Source of the DNA: Halovenus salina
GTDB lineage: Archaea; Halobacteriota; Halobacteria; Halobacteriales; Haloarculaceae
Direction: 5' to 3'
DNA length: 64,000 nt
NCBI RefSeq assembly: GCF_026410925.1
Contig: NZ_CP112974.1
Span: 1 to 64,000, forward strand
Shown: piece after piece, positions 19,722 to 28,380 of the stretch
Layout: every line of letters starts with the position of its first letter
Numbering within the stretch: the stretch's first letter is position 1
Notes under the pieces: generated by a model
The model's input: only the letters and a program-made list of their open reading frames with translations
Database searches by the model: none
What the model was told of the DNA's origin: nothing
Position numbers and translations under genes: made by a program

Positions 19722-20924
19722 TCAGTCGGCTGGGACTGCACAAACAGAGCTACTCTCTCGGGTCGCTGTTCTTGCCGAGTAAACGAGCGTCCCGGTGAAC
19801 AACACGATAGCGCCGACGACGAAAATCACCCCGAGTGGTGAGTCCGAATCGACAAACAGCCAATACAGTGGGGCCGCGATAGTGGAACTCACGGCCACGG
19901 TTGCGATATTCGCGACAAGTGGGCCACAGCAACCACAGGTACAGGAACCGACAATTGCTGCCGTTCCTGCGGTCCCTTCAGTCGTCCCTGCAGATTCGTT
20001 GACCCGCCAGCGCCGAGCGATGAGAGCTGCATTGAGTCCGACGAGAACACCGATAACACCGTTCAGTATGACAACTCCTGGTGAAATTGCGATAAACATC
20101 GGAATTTGCGGAAGAGCGATCTCTAGTGTCGGCCACTGGACGAGTTGATAGACAACTGGCAAGACGACGACAGTGGTCTCTGTCACACCACCATCCTCCC
20201 AGAAAAACGAAACATATCCCGTTCCCATCAGGAAAAACAGTGTAGCCACGACGGCGACACCGAGACTGAACTGCCGGACGACGCGATCTTGCAGAACAGC
20301 ACGGAGGACTCCCCAGGCGTCAGTCCAGATGATGTATCCCACGAGTACAGGCGTACTCAAAACGATGAGGTAGCCGAGTGGGTGGGTGATGCTGGTGAGG
20401 TCCGGGAACAGTTCGGGGTAGAGAATCCAGGCACCCATCAGGATGCCGAGAAAGGTATAGCGCGGACGCGTCGGCCATCGGGTTATCCCAACGATGATGC
20501 TCACAATCATTGTGAGGAGGCCTGTCATCAGCGCGATGGGTGTGTACCACGCCCGCGGGAACGGCATTGAATCTGCCGTGTACGTGGGGTCGGGCGAAAG
20601 ACCTTCGAAGACGATTGCACCCAAGCTAGCAAGGACTATTCCCAGGAAGACCACACCAAGCGCACGAGTTGGCGAGAGTCGCTCAGTGCGCTTTGCAAGA
20701 GCGCCTCCGACGAGTACCGCTATACCGACCAACAGAACCACGAGCCCGTGCCACTTTGTGACAAAATGTGGCGTTACGGCCTGTTCACCACCATGAGCGG
20801 ATACAGCAGGTATCTGTGTGGCAAAGGTCACAAGAGTGAGTACCACTGAAAGCACTGACCGTCTCCATAACGACCGTCTGTGTCTCTGGCTGTCGGGAGG
20901 GGAACTGCTGGTATTAGCCACCAT
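19722..20924 (-). CDS. Polytopic membrane protein with signal peptide and Cys cluster
   Basis: A 400-residue protein with a leader (VLSVVLTLVTFATQIPAVSAHGG) that would expose a His near the mature N-terminus, then about ten TM segments in pairs. Near the C-terminus lies CTCGCCGPLVAN, four cysteines in six residues inside or next to a TM segment, suggesting metal or redox chemistry. The location next to copper-type genes supports a metal link, but I recognise no named family. The frame is intact, in contrast to the neighbouring pump. Confidence 0.7.
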   Translation of the reverse strand: MVANTSSSPPDSQRHRRSLWRRSVLSVVLTLVTFATQIPAVSAHGGEQAVTPHFVTKWHGLVVLLVGIAVLVGGALAKRTERLSPTRALGVVFLGIVLASLGAIVFEGLSPDPTYTADSMPFPRAWYTPIALMTGLLTMIVSIIVGITRWPTRPRYTFLGILMGAWILYPELFPDLTSITHPLGYLIVLSTPVLVGYIIWTDAWGVLRAVLQDRVVRQFSLGVAVVATLFFLMGTGYVSFFWEDGGVTETTVVVLPVVYQLVQWPTLEIALPQIPMFIAISPGVVILNGVIGVLVGLNAALIARRWRVNESAGTTEGTAGTAAIVGSCTCGCCGPLVANIATVAVSSTIAAPLYWLFVDSDSPLGVIFVVGAIVLFTGTLVYSARTATRESSSVCAVPAD

Positions 20925-21090
20925 TAGTTGTTCAAAATAGGCTGTCTCGTTTTTTTCTTTCGCTGTGGGCCGGAGTCACAACCACAAACACCTGACTAGA
21001 GAAATCTTACAAATTCGGATATTATATTTTACATTCCTTTTACGATCCAATCCACCAGAAAAATGCGCGATTTCAAGCGTTGTTGAAGAG

Positions 21091-21252
21091 TCACGAAGAG
21101 GTAGCCATCCGGTAGCGGAAAGAAAGATATACAATTACTACACCGAATGTCACGGTGATTAGCCATTCGCCTGCTTTGGCTGTGGAGAGCATTGCAACGG
21201 TGTTGAGAGCGATTCCGACAACGTATATCGCTTGTAATCGGCTATCGATCAT
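21091..21252 (-). CDS. 53-residue small membrane protein
   Basis: Short minus-strand frame from ATG at 21252 reading MIDSRLQAIYVVGIALNTVA then MLSTAKAGEWLITVTFGVVI, two hydrophobic hairpin segments, ending in a short basic/Ser tail. Good TM alternation and haloarchaeal codon use support it. It sits alone between the membrane protein gene and the three-gene operon. Function unknown. Confidence 0.5.
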   Translation of the reverse strand: MIDSRLQAIYVVGIALNTVAMLSTAKAGEWLITVTFGVVIVYLSFRYRMATSS

Positions 21253-21595
21253 TAATCACGAAAGTGCTGCTTATGTTTAGTTCTTGATTTCTGTATCCAC
21301 GGAGTTTGATCTCGTGTACTGATTGTCCCTTAGGTTGAAAAGTAAACTGATCTCTAAATCCGGGAGGTCCTGTGGAGGTCGAGGACCATGTCGGAGAGTA
21401 TGGTTTCAATTCGCCCTTCTTGTCAAAATTCCGGTTGTTTGTAGAAAACCATCTGCTGAACCTGTGGAGTTTAGACATCAAAAATTGATATCGTGATATA
21501 CCATTTATCCTGCAGGATTATTGGGGTCATGTCACCCAGGTTCCCACCCTGTCCTTTGGTCTGCTAATTGTTCTGTGACACTCTTCTCGTGTCTG
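21253..21595. other. Intergenic stretch without supported gene
   Basis: Open frames here (for example minus strand 21242-21481) lack coding character. The right part (21530-21600) holds the presumptive terminator side of the minus-strand operon that follows. Nothing further seen. Confidence 0.4.
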
Positions 21596-21856
21596 TCAGT
21601 CTCGGCCCGGGACGACCTCGCTTTCCAGCCACTCGCGGTCAAGAACCTGATTATCGATCAGGATGTGAAGCACTGCGATTCGAGCAGCTTCTTCTCCTTT
21701 CATCGATTCGATGTACTCGATGGTCTCGGTCGTGTGCCGAACCGACCGATGTCCAAATCCGAGCCAGGCTGCTGACTGATCAATGAAGGCGTGGACTCCT
21801 TCGTCAGTGTAGCCGAGTAATTGCTCGTCGACAGCCATGTGTTCGTCCCGATTCAC
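21596..21856 (-). CDS. Small protein, third gene of zinc-finger operon
   Basis: An 86-residue acidic, mostly helical protein (YTDEGVHAFIDQSAAWLGFG, MKGEEAARIAVLHILIDNQ). Its ATG overlaps the stop of the preceding gene as ATGA, so it is the distal gene of a coupled three-gene unit. No domain recognised. Divergent placement beside the type IIG enzyme could mean an accessory role or merely shared history. Confidence 0.7.
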   Translation of the reverse strand: MNRDEHMAVDEQLLGYTDEGVHAFIDQSAAWLGFGHRSVRHTTETIEYIESMKGEEAARIAVLHILIDNQVLDREWLESEVVPGRD

Positions 21857-22182
21857 CGACGCCCACCTCGTGATTCGGATGAGACTCTGGGTTCCTGTTC
21901 TCTGCGCTCTTCTGCGAGTTCAGCAGACCGACCAATCAAATCCCGCGGCAGTGGCCGTCCTTCCTCGAGCATATCCCGATACATATCGAGCCACTCGTTC
22001 ATCATGGACTGCACTTGATCTCTGGACTGGTCTTGCAACTCATCGTCATCGATATTCTTGAGGATGTTTTCCGCAGGATTCGTCCGTAGGACAACATCGA
22101 GTGCCATGTCGATGTTACGCTGGATGAGTTGGTTCCGGTCGAAGGAGTCTTTGAGTTCTTCGCGGGGGGTTTGATCTGTCAT
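21853..22182 (-). CDS. Small helical protein, second gene of zinc-finger operon
   Basis: Start chosen at MTDQTPREELKDSFDRNQLI (22182), because that ATG overlaps the stop of the upstream gene as ATGA; the longer in-frame start at 22296 would overlap the upstream gene by over 100 bases. The 109-residue product is helical and acidic, with IDMALDVVLRTNPAENILKN and a C-terminal Arg-rich tail. No family recognised. Confidence 0.7.
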   Translation of the reverse strand: MTDQTPREELKDSFDRNQLIQRNIDMALDVVLRTNPAENILKNIDDDELQDQSRDQVQSMMNEWLDMYRDMLEEGRPLPRDLIGRSAELAEERREQEPRVSSESRGGRR

Positions 22183-22451
22183 TGGAGCGTTTCCTTGATT
22201 TGGTCGTCGAGGTTGGTCAGATGCTGATTCACCCGCTGATTCCGTTTCTTCCGTTGGTGAGCGATCTCCGTTTTCTGGGTCTGGATCTGGTGCCATACAG
22301 AATCCTCCGTGGATGGTTGGTCAATGGTTTGCTCGCTGTTCCTCGCAACCTGAGCCACTACTGAAGCCAGCTCACCCTTCTCGTGGGAACGGAGGTGTTG
22401 ATGTATCCCACTTGCTTCGTATTCTTCGTTGCAGACGGGGCATTCTGGCAT
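22179..22451 (-). CDS. C2H2-type zinc-finger small protein, first gene of operon
   Basis: Start taken at MPECPVCNEEYEASGIHQHL (22451). The 90-residue protein has one CxxC...HxxxH zinc finger (CPVC...HQHLRSH) followed by a helical, Gln/Lys-rich coiled-coil-like tail. Single C2H2 proteins of this size are common in haloarchaeal mobile DNA and viruses. It heads a three-gene unit joined by two ATGA overlaps, transcribed away from the restriction-modification gene; the 140-base gap between them must hold both promoters. Confidence 0.72.
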   Translation of the reverse strand: MPECPVCNEEYEASGIHQHLRSHEKGELASVVAQVARNSEQTIDQPSTEDSVWHQIQTQKTEIAHQRKKRNQRVNQHLTNLDDQIKETLQ

Positions 22452-22591
22452 GAGTCTCCCCGTATTATGTGGTATGTTGACAATCAACTTATTTTTTACC
22501 TCTGAGTATGTTGCAATTGTGAACGATTCGATGATGTTCGTTGTGTCTATCAATAGTTTCTTTGTGATTCGTTTTCCCTTCTAGTGTATTC

Positions 22592-25500
22592 ATGAGTCAG
22601 GCTACGCTGAGTCCGTCGCCCTATCGCAATTCGAGTCTCTTTTCTGGGTATTATCTCGACGAGCGAATTGATGATCTCGAAGAATGGGACTGTGACCAGG
22701 AAGCCCACGAGACCTTCGAGGAACTACAACGTCTATGGGACGAGGAAGGCGGGCTGGTTGCGGGATACAAGGAACATGCGTTGTTGGGTTCGTGGATTGA
22801 TGAGGTACTTGATATCCTAGGGTTCGGTAGACAATCAGAGACGACAATCCCCCGAGGGAATGGCTACAACGACCGGTTGCTATTCGCCTCTGAAGAAACC
22901 CGCCGAGATGCCGCCAAGCGTGGACTGGATGGGGACACCGAAGCGATGTACGGGATGGCAGCCGCTGTCTTAGAGGCAAAGCAGTGGGATGTCGATTTCA
23001 CCAAGAAATTCAACGAAGATCGCTCGTACCGAGATGCCTCTCACCAGATCAAATACTATCTCGAACGGACGCCTGAGCGGTTACAGTGGGGAATTCTCAC
23101 GAACGGCAAGAAATGGCGGCTCTACGGGACCAAAGACTACGCCACAGAGGTCTACTACGAAGTCGACCTTCCCGAACTGCTCGAATCTGGTGACATAGAG
23201 GAATTCAAATATTTCTATGCGTTCTTCCGGCCCGACGCATTCCGTGAAACTGGCGGAACAACGTTTCTCGACCGGGTCTGGAACGAGTCAGAAACCGCCG
23301 CACAGGAACTCGGTGAGGATTTGCAGGATAATGTATTCACCGCGCTGCGGGTTCTTGGTGAAGGATTCATCCACACGAATGACCTGAACATCGACCCTGA
23401 CGATGCAGCGGCACGAGCAGAACTGAAAGAGCAGTCATTGGTGTTACTGTACCGGCTGATGTTCGTGCTGTATGCCGAATCTCGGGGACTGATCCATCCC
23501 GACGACCCTGACGCCCAAGAAGAGTACGACGAGCATTTCTCGCTCGATGAAGTCAGGCTGGAGATTCACGACCGGATCACATCGGGTGACTCATACGACG
23601 ACTGGAGCGGGTACGCGACCCAAATCTGGGGACAGTTAGAGGACCTGTTCAATCTAATCGACGAAGGCCAGGAAAACCTCGGTATCCCTCCGTACAATGG
23701 CGGCCTCTTCAATGAGGAAGAACACACGTTCCTAGCCGACAACGAGGTTGCAGACCGATACATTGCGGAGGTCATTCATCGATTGGGGACGACCGAAAAC
23801 GAAGAAGGAGAGCCAGTCCCAGCCGACTATGCCGATCTCGATACCCGTCACCTTGGCAGTATCTACGAAGGGCTCCTCGAACACGAATTCCGCATTGCGT
23901 CAGAACCGTATGCTGCCGTCGCTGAAGACGGTGGACAGGTCTGGAAGCCAGGAACGGAAGTGAGTGTGGCTGAGGCAGTCGAGACAGTCGAGGAGGGTGA
24001 GTTGTACGTCGTCAACGACGATGGTGAGCGGAAGGCCACTGGAGCCTACTACACGCCTGACTACGTGGTGAATTACATCGTTGAGGAGACGGTTGATCCA
24101 CTGCTTGATGAGATTAGAGCCGATTTAGAGGCTGACGGGCTGGACCCGAGCGACCAGGAGTACTTCGGTCGATTCTACGCAGAGGTACAGGAGTTGAAGA
24201 TTCTTGACCCGGCGATGGGTTCAGCGCACTTCCTCACAAGTGCTACCGCGTATCTGACCGAGCAAGTGATGGAGATTGTTCGTGAACAGGAGCGCCAGGG
24301 CCGGAACGAGCAAACGATCAGAAGAACAATCGCCAAAGAGTGTATCTACGGGGTCGATATCAACGGGATGGCAGTCGAGTTAGGGAAGCTCTCGATGTGG
24401 CTGGAGACGCTGGCAGCTAACAAACCGCTGGCGTTCCTCGATCACCATATTAAGCACGGAAACTCACTCGTGGGTTCGGATATCTCGGAGGTTTTGTCGG
24501 ATGATTCTGAGGAGAACGGTGGGCAGTTGACGCTAACACAGTCGTTTGCCCACGCTCGCCAGCAAACGCTCGAACACGTTATGGATCTCATGGAGGAGCT
24601 GCTGGCAATCGACAACAACGACTTGGCCGATATCAAGTCGATGGAAGAACTCTACGATGAAATCCGTGACGACCCACTGTATCAGCGATTGTTCGAGATT
24701 GCGAACGTGCATACTGCCGAAGAATTTGGACTGGACATCCCCGAAGGGGTGTACGAGGAGATGGCTGGTGCAATTGAAGACGAAGGTGAGTGGGGGGAGA
24801 TTCGTGGGAATGACTGGTTCAAGAGTGCACAAGCGATGGCTGATGAGGAAGAATTCTTCCACTGGGAACTGGAGTTCCCTGAGGTGTTCTTTGGATCTGA
24901 TGGGGATAGATTAGGGGGTGCTGGGTTTGATGCGATTGTAGGGAACCCACCGTATATCCGCATTCAAACTCTTCGAAATAACACTCCCCAGCAGGCATCA
25001 TACTTTACATCTAAATATCAATCTGCAACAGGGAATTTTGATATTTATGCTAATTTCACTGAAAAAGGTGAGATGCTACTTGGTAAAAACGGAATTCTCG
25101 GATATATAGAGCCACACAAGTTTTTCCAGAGTGACTTTGGTAAAGGGTTGCGTGAGTATCTTTCAAAACGAAAGTCTCTTTATAAGATAGTCTCTTTCCG
25201 ACATAATCAGGTGTTTGAAGGGGCTTCTGTCTATACCTGTCTCCTTTTCATCAGAAAAGCCGAAACGACTGAATTTGAGTATGCCGAGATACCCCCTGAA
25301 CAACTGTCTATGGGAGAGAATCCATCATTCAGATACATTGAGGCAGACTATGACGATAATCCGTGGATATTCCGCGATGCACAAACTGAAGCAATTTTAG
25401 AAAAAATTGCCGACGCTGGTCCGGACCTTGAAACCGTTACAAACCGTATATATCAAGGTCTTGTGACCAGCGGCGACTCGATATATTTACTTGAAAAGAT

Positions 25501-26866
25501 TGAGGAAGCGGATGATGATTACGTAACAGTACGTAGTCAAGAAGACGGTGAGGAGTGGACACTCGAAACAGAGCTATTGAAACCTCTATTAAAGGGAGAA
25601 GATGTTCATCGGTATTATCCTCTCAACCCGAATTATTTTGTTATCTTTCCTTACTTATTGAGTGACACGGATGATGGGAGAGACGCTGAATTTGTCACAG
25701 AGGATGTGCTTGCAGAAAATTATCCCCGAACATATGATTATCTAAAGTCACATGAAGAATCGATCCGAGCAAGAGAAAGTGGTAAAATGGATCGTGATGG
25801 TTGGTATGATTATGTATATCCAAAAAACCTGACTGAATTCGAAGAAGAAAAAATACTGACGCCTGAGATTAGTTATGGAACGAACTTTACTTACGACTCT
25901 GACGGATTATACCACAAGACAAAGGTGTATGGTATAAAAACTAACGACAGCTATGTTAGTGAGAAATATCTCCTTCCAATCATTAATACCGATGTACTCT
26001 GGTACTTTTTGAAGAATACAGGATATGCTCTTCGTGGAGGGTATTTCACATTCAAAACTGATTATTTGAATCCTTTTTCGATACCCATTCCGTCTAACGA
26101 TTCTACAGATTTCGACAAAGAACACTTCGTATCGAATTACGAGGGATATGTCTCGGGAAGTGATACTCTTGAGACGTTCGATATTGATGAAATAATAACG
26201 GGGGCAAATGAGGCCCTTCCAGAATTAGCTAACGAAATGATAGCTCTCCGTGATAATCGTGAATCACTTAATCTGTCTCTTCTTGACTATCTCGGCTCTT
26301 ACTCAGAAGAGACTACTCTTGCAGATATTGGCTTTACACAACCACCACAGGGATCAGCTGATTCAATTCTTCAAGAGACGACAGAGCAGAAACCAAACCT
26401 CCGTCTCGGTGAGGTCACTGTTTCCCGTGAATCCGATACAACGGTCGAAATCCGATTGACTGCTCGCTACAAGCCCGACGACGAGGATGCGTATGAAACC
26501 GACCAATGGGGCTATACTGAGACTGACCCACTGCCTGCACTCCGAATCACGGATCTCACCGAAACCGAGGCGGACCTGATTGAGGCGTTCGTCCCGGTTG
26601 CTGTTGACGAGGCAGGCGGATTCGCAAACTTCCGTGAGACTGCGACGAAGACGAATTCGCTGGTTGACCGGCTACGGAAACTGACATTGCCTGCCGTCGA
26701 TGAAGTTCGTGAGGGCTTGGAGAGCTACATTGCGACCAAAGAACGAGCTGAGGAACTGGAGGCCAAGATTGAGAAGACTGACGAGCTAATCGATGAGATT
26801 GTCTACGAGCTGTACGGACTCACCGACGAGGAAATCGAGATTGTGCAAGAAGCGGTCAGCGAATGA
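22592..26866 (+). CDS. Type IIG restriction-modification protein (Eco57I-like)
   Basis: A single 1424-residue chain that would cut and methylate DNA. The N-terminal nuclease-like part has AAAVLEAKQWD (ExK, about residue 128) and QIKYYLERTPERLQWGILTNGKKWRLY, as in type IIG enzymes. The methyltransferase core has GAYYTPDYVVNYIV (~483), SAM motif DPAMGSAHF (~539) and the adenine-specific catalytic NPPY (~785), so N6-adenine methylation is expected. The C-terminal part includes a target-recognition region (YQGLVTSGDSIYLL) and ends with a helical stretch. Bases ~24950-26390 are clearly richer in A and T than both ends, suggesting replacement of the recognition part. Pgl/BREX PglX is an alternative, but no BREX genes adjoin it. 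The frame is intact. Confidence 0.9.
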   Translation: MSQATLSPSPYRNSSLFSGYYLDERIDDLEEWDCDQEAHETFEELQRLWDEEGGLVAGYKEHALLGSWIDEVLDILGFGRQSETTIPRGNGYNDRLLFASEETRRDAAKRGLDGDTEAMYGMAAAVLEAKQWDVDFTKKFNEDRSYRDASHQIKYYLERTPERLQWGILTNGKKWRLYGTKDYATEVYYEVDLPELLESGDIEEFKYFYAFFRPDAFRETGGTTFLDRVWNESETAAQELGEDLQDNVFTALRVLGEGFIHTNDLNIDPDDAAARAELKEQSLVLLYRLMFVLYAESRGLIHPDDPDAQEEYDEHFSLDEVRLEIHDRITSGDSYDDWSGYATQIWGQLEDLFNLIDEGQENLGIPPYNGGLFNEEEHTFLADNEVADRYIAEVIHRLGTTENEEGEPVPADYADLDTRHLGSIYEGLLEHEFRIASEPYAAVAEDGGQVWKPGTEVSVAEAVETVEEGELYVVNDDGERKATGAYYTPDYVVNYIVEETVDPLLDEIRADLEADGLDPSDQEYFGRFYAEVQELKILDPAMGSAHFLTSATAYLTEQVMEIVREQERQGRNEQTIRRTIAKECIYGVDINGMAVELGKLSMWLETLAANKPLAFLDHHIKHGNSLVGSDISEVLSDDSEENGGQLTLTQSFAHARQQTLEHVMDLMEELLAIDNNDLADIKSMEELYDEIRDDPLYQRLFEIANVHTAEEFGLDIPEGVYEEMAGAIEDEGEWGEIRGNDWFKSAQAMADEEEFFHWELEFPEVFFGSDGDRLGGAGFDAIVGNPPYIRIQTLRNNTPQQASYFTSKYQSATGNFDIYANFTEKGEMLLGKNGILGYIEPHKFFQSDFGKGLREYLSKRKSLYKIVSFRHNQVFEGASVYTCLLFIRKAETTEFEYAEIPPEQLSMGENPSFRYIEADYDDNPWIFRDAQTEAILEKIADAGPDLETVTNRIYQGLVTSGDSIYLLEKIEEADDDYVTVRSQEDGEEWTLETELLKPLLKGEDVHRYYPLNPNYFVIFPYLLSDTDDGRDAEFVTEDVLAENYPRTYDYLKSHEESIRARESGKMDRDGWYDYVYPKNLTEFEEEKILTPEISYGTNFTYDSDGLYHKTKVYGIKTNDSYVSEKYLLPIINTDVLWYFLKNTGYALRGGYFTFKTDYLNPFSIPIPSNDSTDFDKEHFVSNYEGYVSGSDTLETFDIDEIITGANEALPELANEMIALRDNRESLNLSLLDYLGSYSEETTLADIGFTQPPQGSADSILQETTEQKPNLRLGEVTVSRESDTTVEIRLTARYKPDDEDAYETDQWGYTETDPLPALRITDLTETEADLIEAFVPVAVDEAGGFANFRETATKTNSLVDRLRKLTLPAVDEVREGLESYIATKERAEELEAKIEKTDELIDEIVYELYGLTDEEIEIVQEAVSE

Positions 26867-26876
26867 TAGACACTGT

Positions 26877-27030
26877 GTGGTCGTGATTATCGCGCCAATT
26901 TGCACCAGTCTTGAAGGGGGAAGTGCCATCAGGAAAAGATGGTGAGTGGAGCCGTTCAGCAGATTGAGTGGCACTCCAGCTAATCGCTTGATTGTGTCGG
27001 TCTTGATCACCCGTCACGAATAGGTCTGAC
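26877..27030. repeat. ~153-bp direct repeat, copy 1
   Basis: Directly downstream of the type IIG gene. Shares long blocks with 27392-27543: CGCGCCAATTTGCACCAGTC, GTGGAGCCGTTCAGCAGAT and GAGTGGCACTCCAGCTAATC. Within the unit AAGTGCC and GGCACT can pair into a stem. Together the copies flank the DUF1931 gene. Confidence 0.8.
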
Positions 27031-27126
27031 ATCCGCAAATTGAGGACACAGAGGAGTTCCGGCACGAGACAGCCGTCTGCGTAGCGTATCAGAAGCTATT
27101 TGAATTTCTCATCTCGATTCTCTTGT

Positions 27127-27294
27127 ATGGTAAATCTTGTTGTCAAAGCGGCTGTCCAGGAAGAACTCGATGAAATGAACGTCGCCTCTGATCTCTACGA
27201 GGCCCTTGACGAAGATGTTGAGGAATTGCTCGCGGACGCTGCACGCCGAGCCCAACAGAACGAGCGCAAGACCGTCCAACCACGGGACTTGTAA
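27127..27294 (+). CDS. Histone-fold DUF1931 family protein
   Basis: A 55-residue protein, MVNLVVKAAVQEELDE, followed by MNVASDLYEALDEDVEELL and RRAQQNERKTVQPRDL, which matches the short archaeal DUF1931 family, a histone-fold relative. Start chosen at 27127; nine further codons upstream are open but not family-like. Such proteins are thought to bind DNA or dimerise like histones; their function is not settled. The gene is monocistronic and bracketed by two direct repeats, unusual for a normally core gene. Confidence 0.88.
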   Translation: MVNLVVKAAVQEELDEMNVASDLYEALDEDVEELLADAARRAQQNERKTVQPRDL

Positions 27295-27391
27295 GCCCGG
27301 AACATCAATATCAACGTATTCCGCTAGCTCCGCCAGTTTACCAAAAACCGACCCAAAAACGACTGATGATATTTTGTGAATTGCAGATTCC

Positions 27392-27543
27392 GTGGTCGTG
27401 CCTACCGCGCCAATTTGCACCAGTCTTGAAGCAGGAGTGCCGTCGGGAAGGATGGGGAGTGGAGCCGTTCAGCAGATCGAGTGGCACTCCAGCTAATCGC
27501 TTGACTGTGTCGGTCTTAATACCCCGTCAGATATGTGTCTGAC
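27392..27543. repeat. ~153-bp direct repeat, copy 2
   Basis: Second copy of the element at 26877-27030, about 80 percent alike by eye. Here the internal stem is perfect: GGAGTGCC (27434-27441) against GGCACTCC (27483-27490). The rest of the gap 27295-27618 contains no gene; the final bases before 27619 are the 3' side of rpap3. Confidence 0.8.
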
Positions 27544-27618
27544 TGGTTCCGTGGGGTGCGTACGGGAGCGGTGTGGACTGGTCCTGTCTAACTCTGAGAC
27601 GGCAGTGACCAACCGGCG

Positions 27619-28380
27619 TTACGACTGCGGGTCGGTTGTATCGAGTCCCAGTTCATCTGACTCGAACTCTCCAAGTGGCTCATCATCGTCAGTGTTCTCA
27701 GCCTCCTGACTGCCAGCCTCCGCGTCTGATGTTGTTACGTCCGACGGGTCGGTTGCCGGAGTGTCTGGGTCGTCAGCTCCGTCTCCTGGTCTCTGTTGGT
27801 CTGTGACGCTATCCAGTGACTCCACGGCTTCGATAACGGCTTGGCGATACGGGTCAACTGTGCTTCCGTACTGTTGGCGTGCGAGTTCGACATACTGGCC
27901 ACTGGGTGTATTGACTGCCTCAAGCCGATCGAGGGTCTGCTGAGCGGTTTCTGCCACCCACCGATTCCGGGTCGCTTCGTCAACGACGGTGATGTGTTCC
28001 GGGCGCAGCGAGACGTTTGTCTCGCCATCGTCGGTGTCGTACGTTCGCGGTTTCCCGACAACGGCGACGAACGCAGGCGGGTCGAGTTCCCGCAGGAGCG
28101 CCGCGGCATCGGGCTGATACTGCCCGGCGTAGACAAACACGGTGCCAGTTGGATCAACGATCCGGCCCTGCCAGTACTCGTCGTCGCTGCCGACATCGTT
28201 GGTCTCGGTTACCGTCCCGACGATGAAGACCCGGTTGGCTTTCGCTCCTGTGGGGAGCAGTGCGTAGACCGGTGCCCGGTCGTCATCGGATTCGCGGAAG
28301 GTGTGTGTGGCGTCGTTAAATTCGCGTGCGAACACTCGGTGGGCCAGTTCACGTTGGGGTGCCTGGTCTTGCTGACTCAT
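27619..28380 (-). CDS. rpap3: RPA-associated protein
   Basis: A 253-residue partner of the archaeal RPA-type single-strand binding protein (COG3390 group). An OB-fold covers about residues 40-140 (NRVFIVGTVTETNDVG, YWQGRIVDPTGTVFVYAG, VAVVGKPRTY), and the C-terminus is a long acidic tail. It begins immediately after the stop of the rpa3-type gene, the gene order known for haloarchaeal rpa3-rpap3. It likely stabilises or loads RPA on single-stranded DNA. Confidence 0.88.
   Translation of the reverse strand: MSQQDQAPQRELAHRVFAREFNDATHTFRESDDDRAPVYALLPTGAKANRVFIVGTVTETNDVGSDDEYWQGRIVDPTGTVFVYAGQYQPDAAALLRELDPPAFVAVVGKPRTYDTDDGETNVSLRPEHITVVDEATRNRWVAETAQQTLDRLEAVNTPSGQYVELARQQYGSTVDPYRQAVIEAVESLDSVTDQQRPGDGADDPDTPATDPSDVTTSDAEAGSQEAENTDDDEPLGEFESDELGLDTTDPQS

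Noticed and set aside
21242-21481. 79-codon minus-strand ORF
   Set aside because: Overlaps the start of the better supported 53-residue membrane protein and has no coding character.
22592-26866. BREX PglX or DISARM methylase
   Set aside because: No neighbouring BREX or DISARM genes (pglZ, brxL, drmA-like) and the chain carries its own nuclease-like N-terminus.
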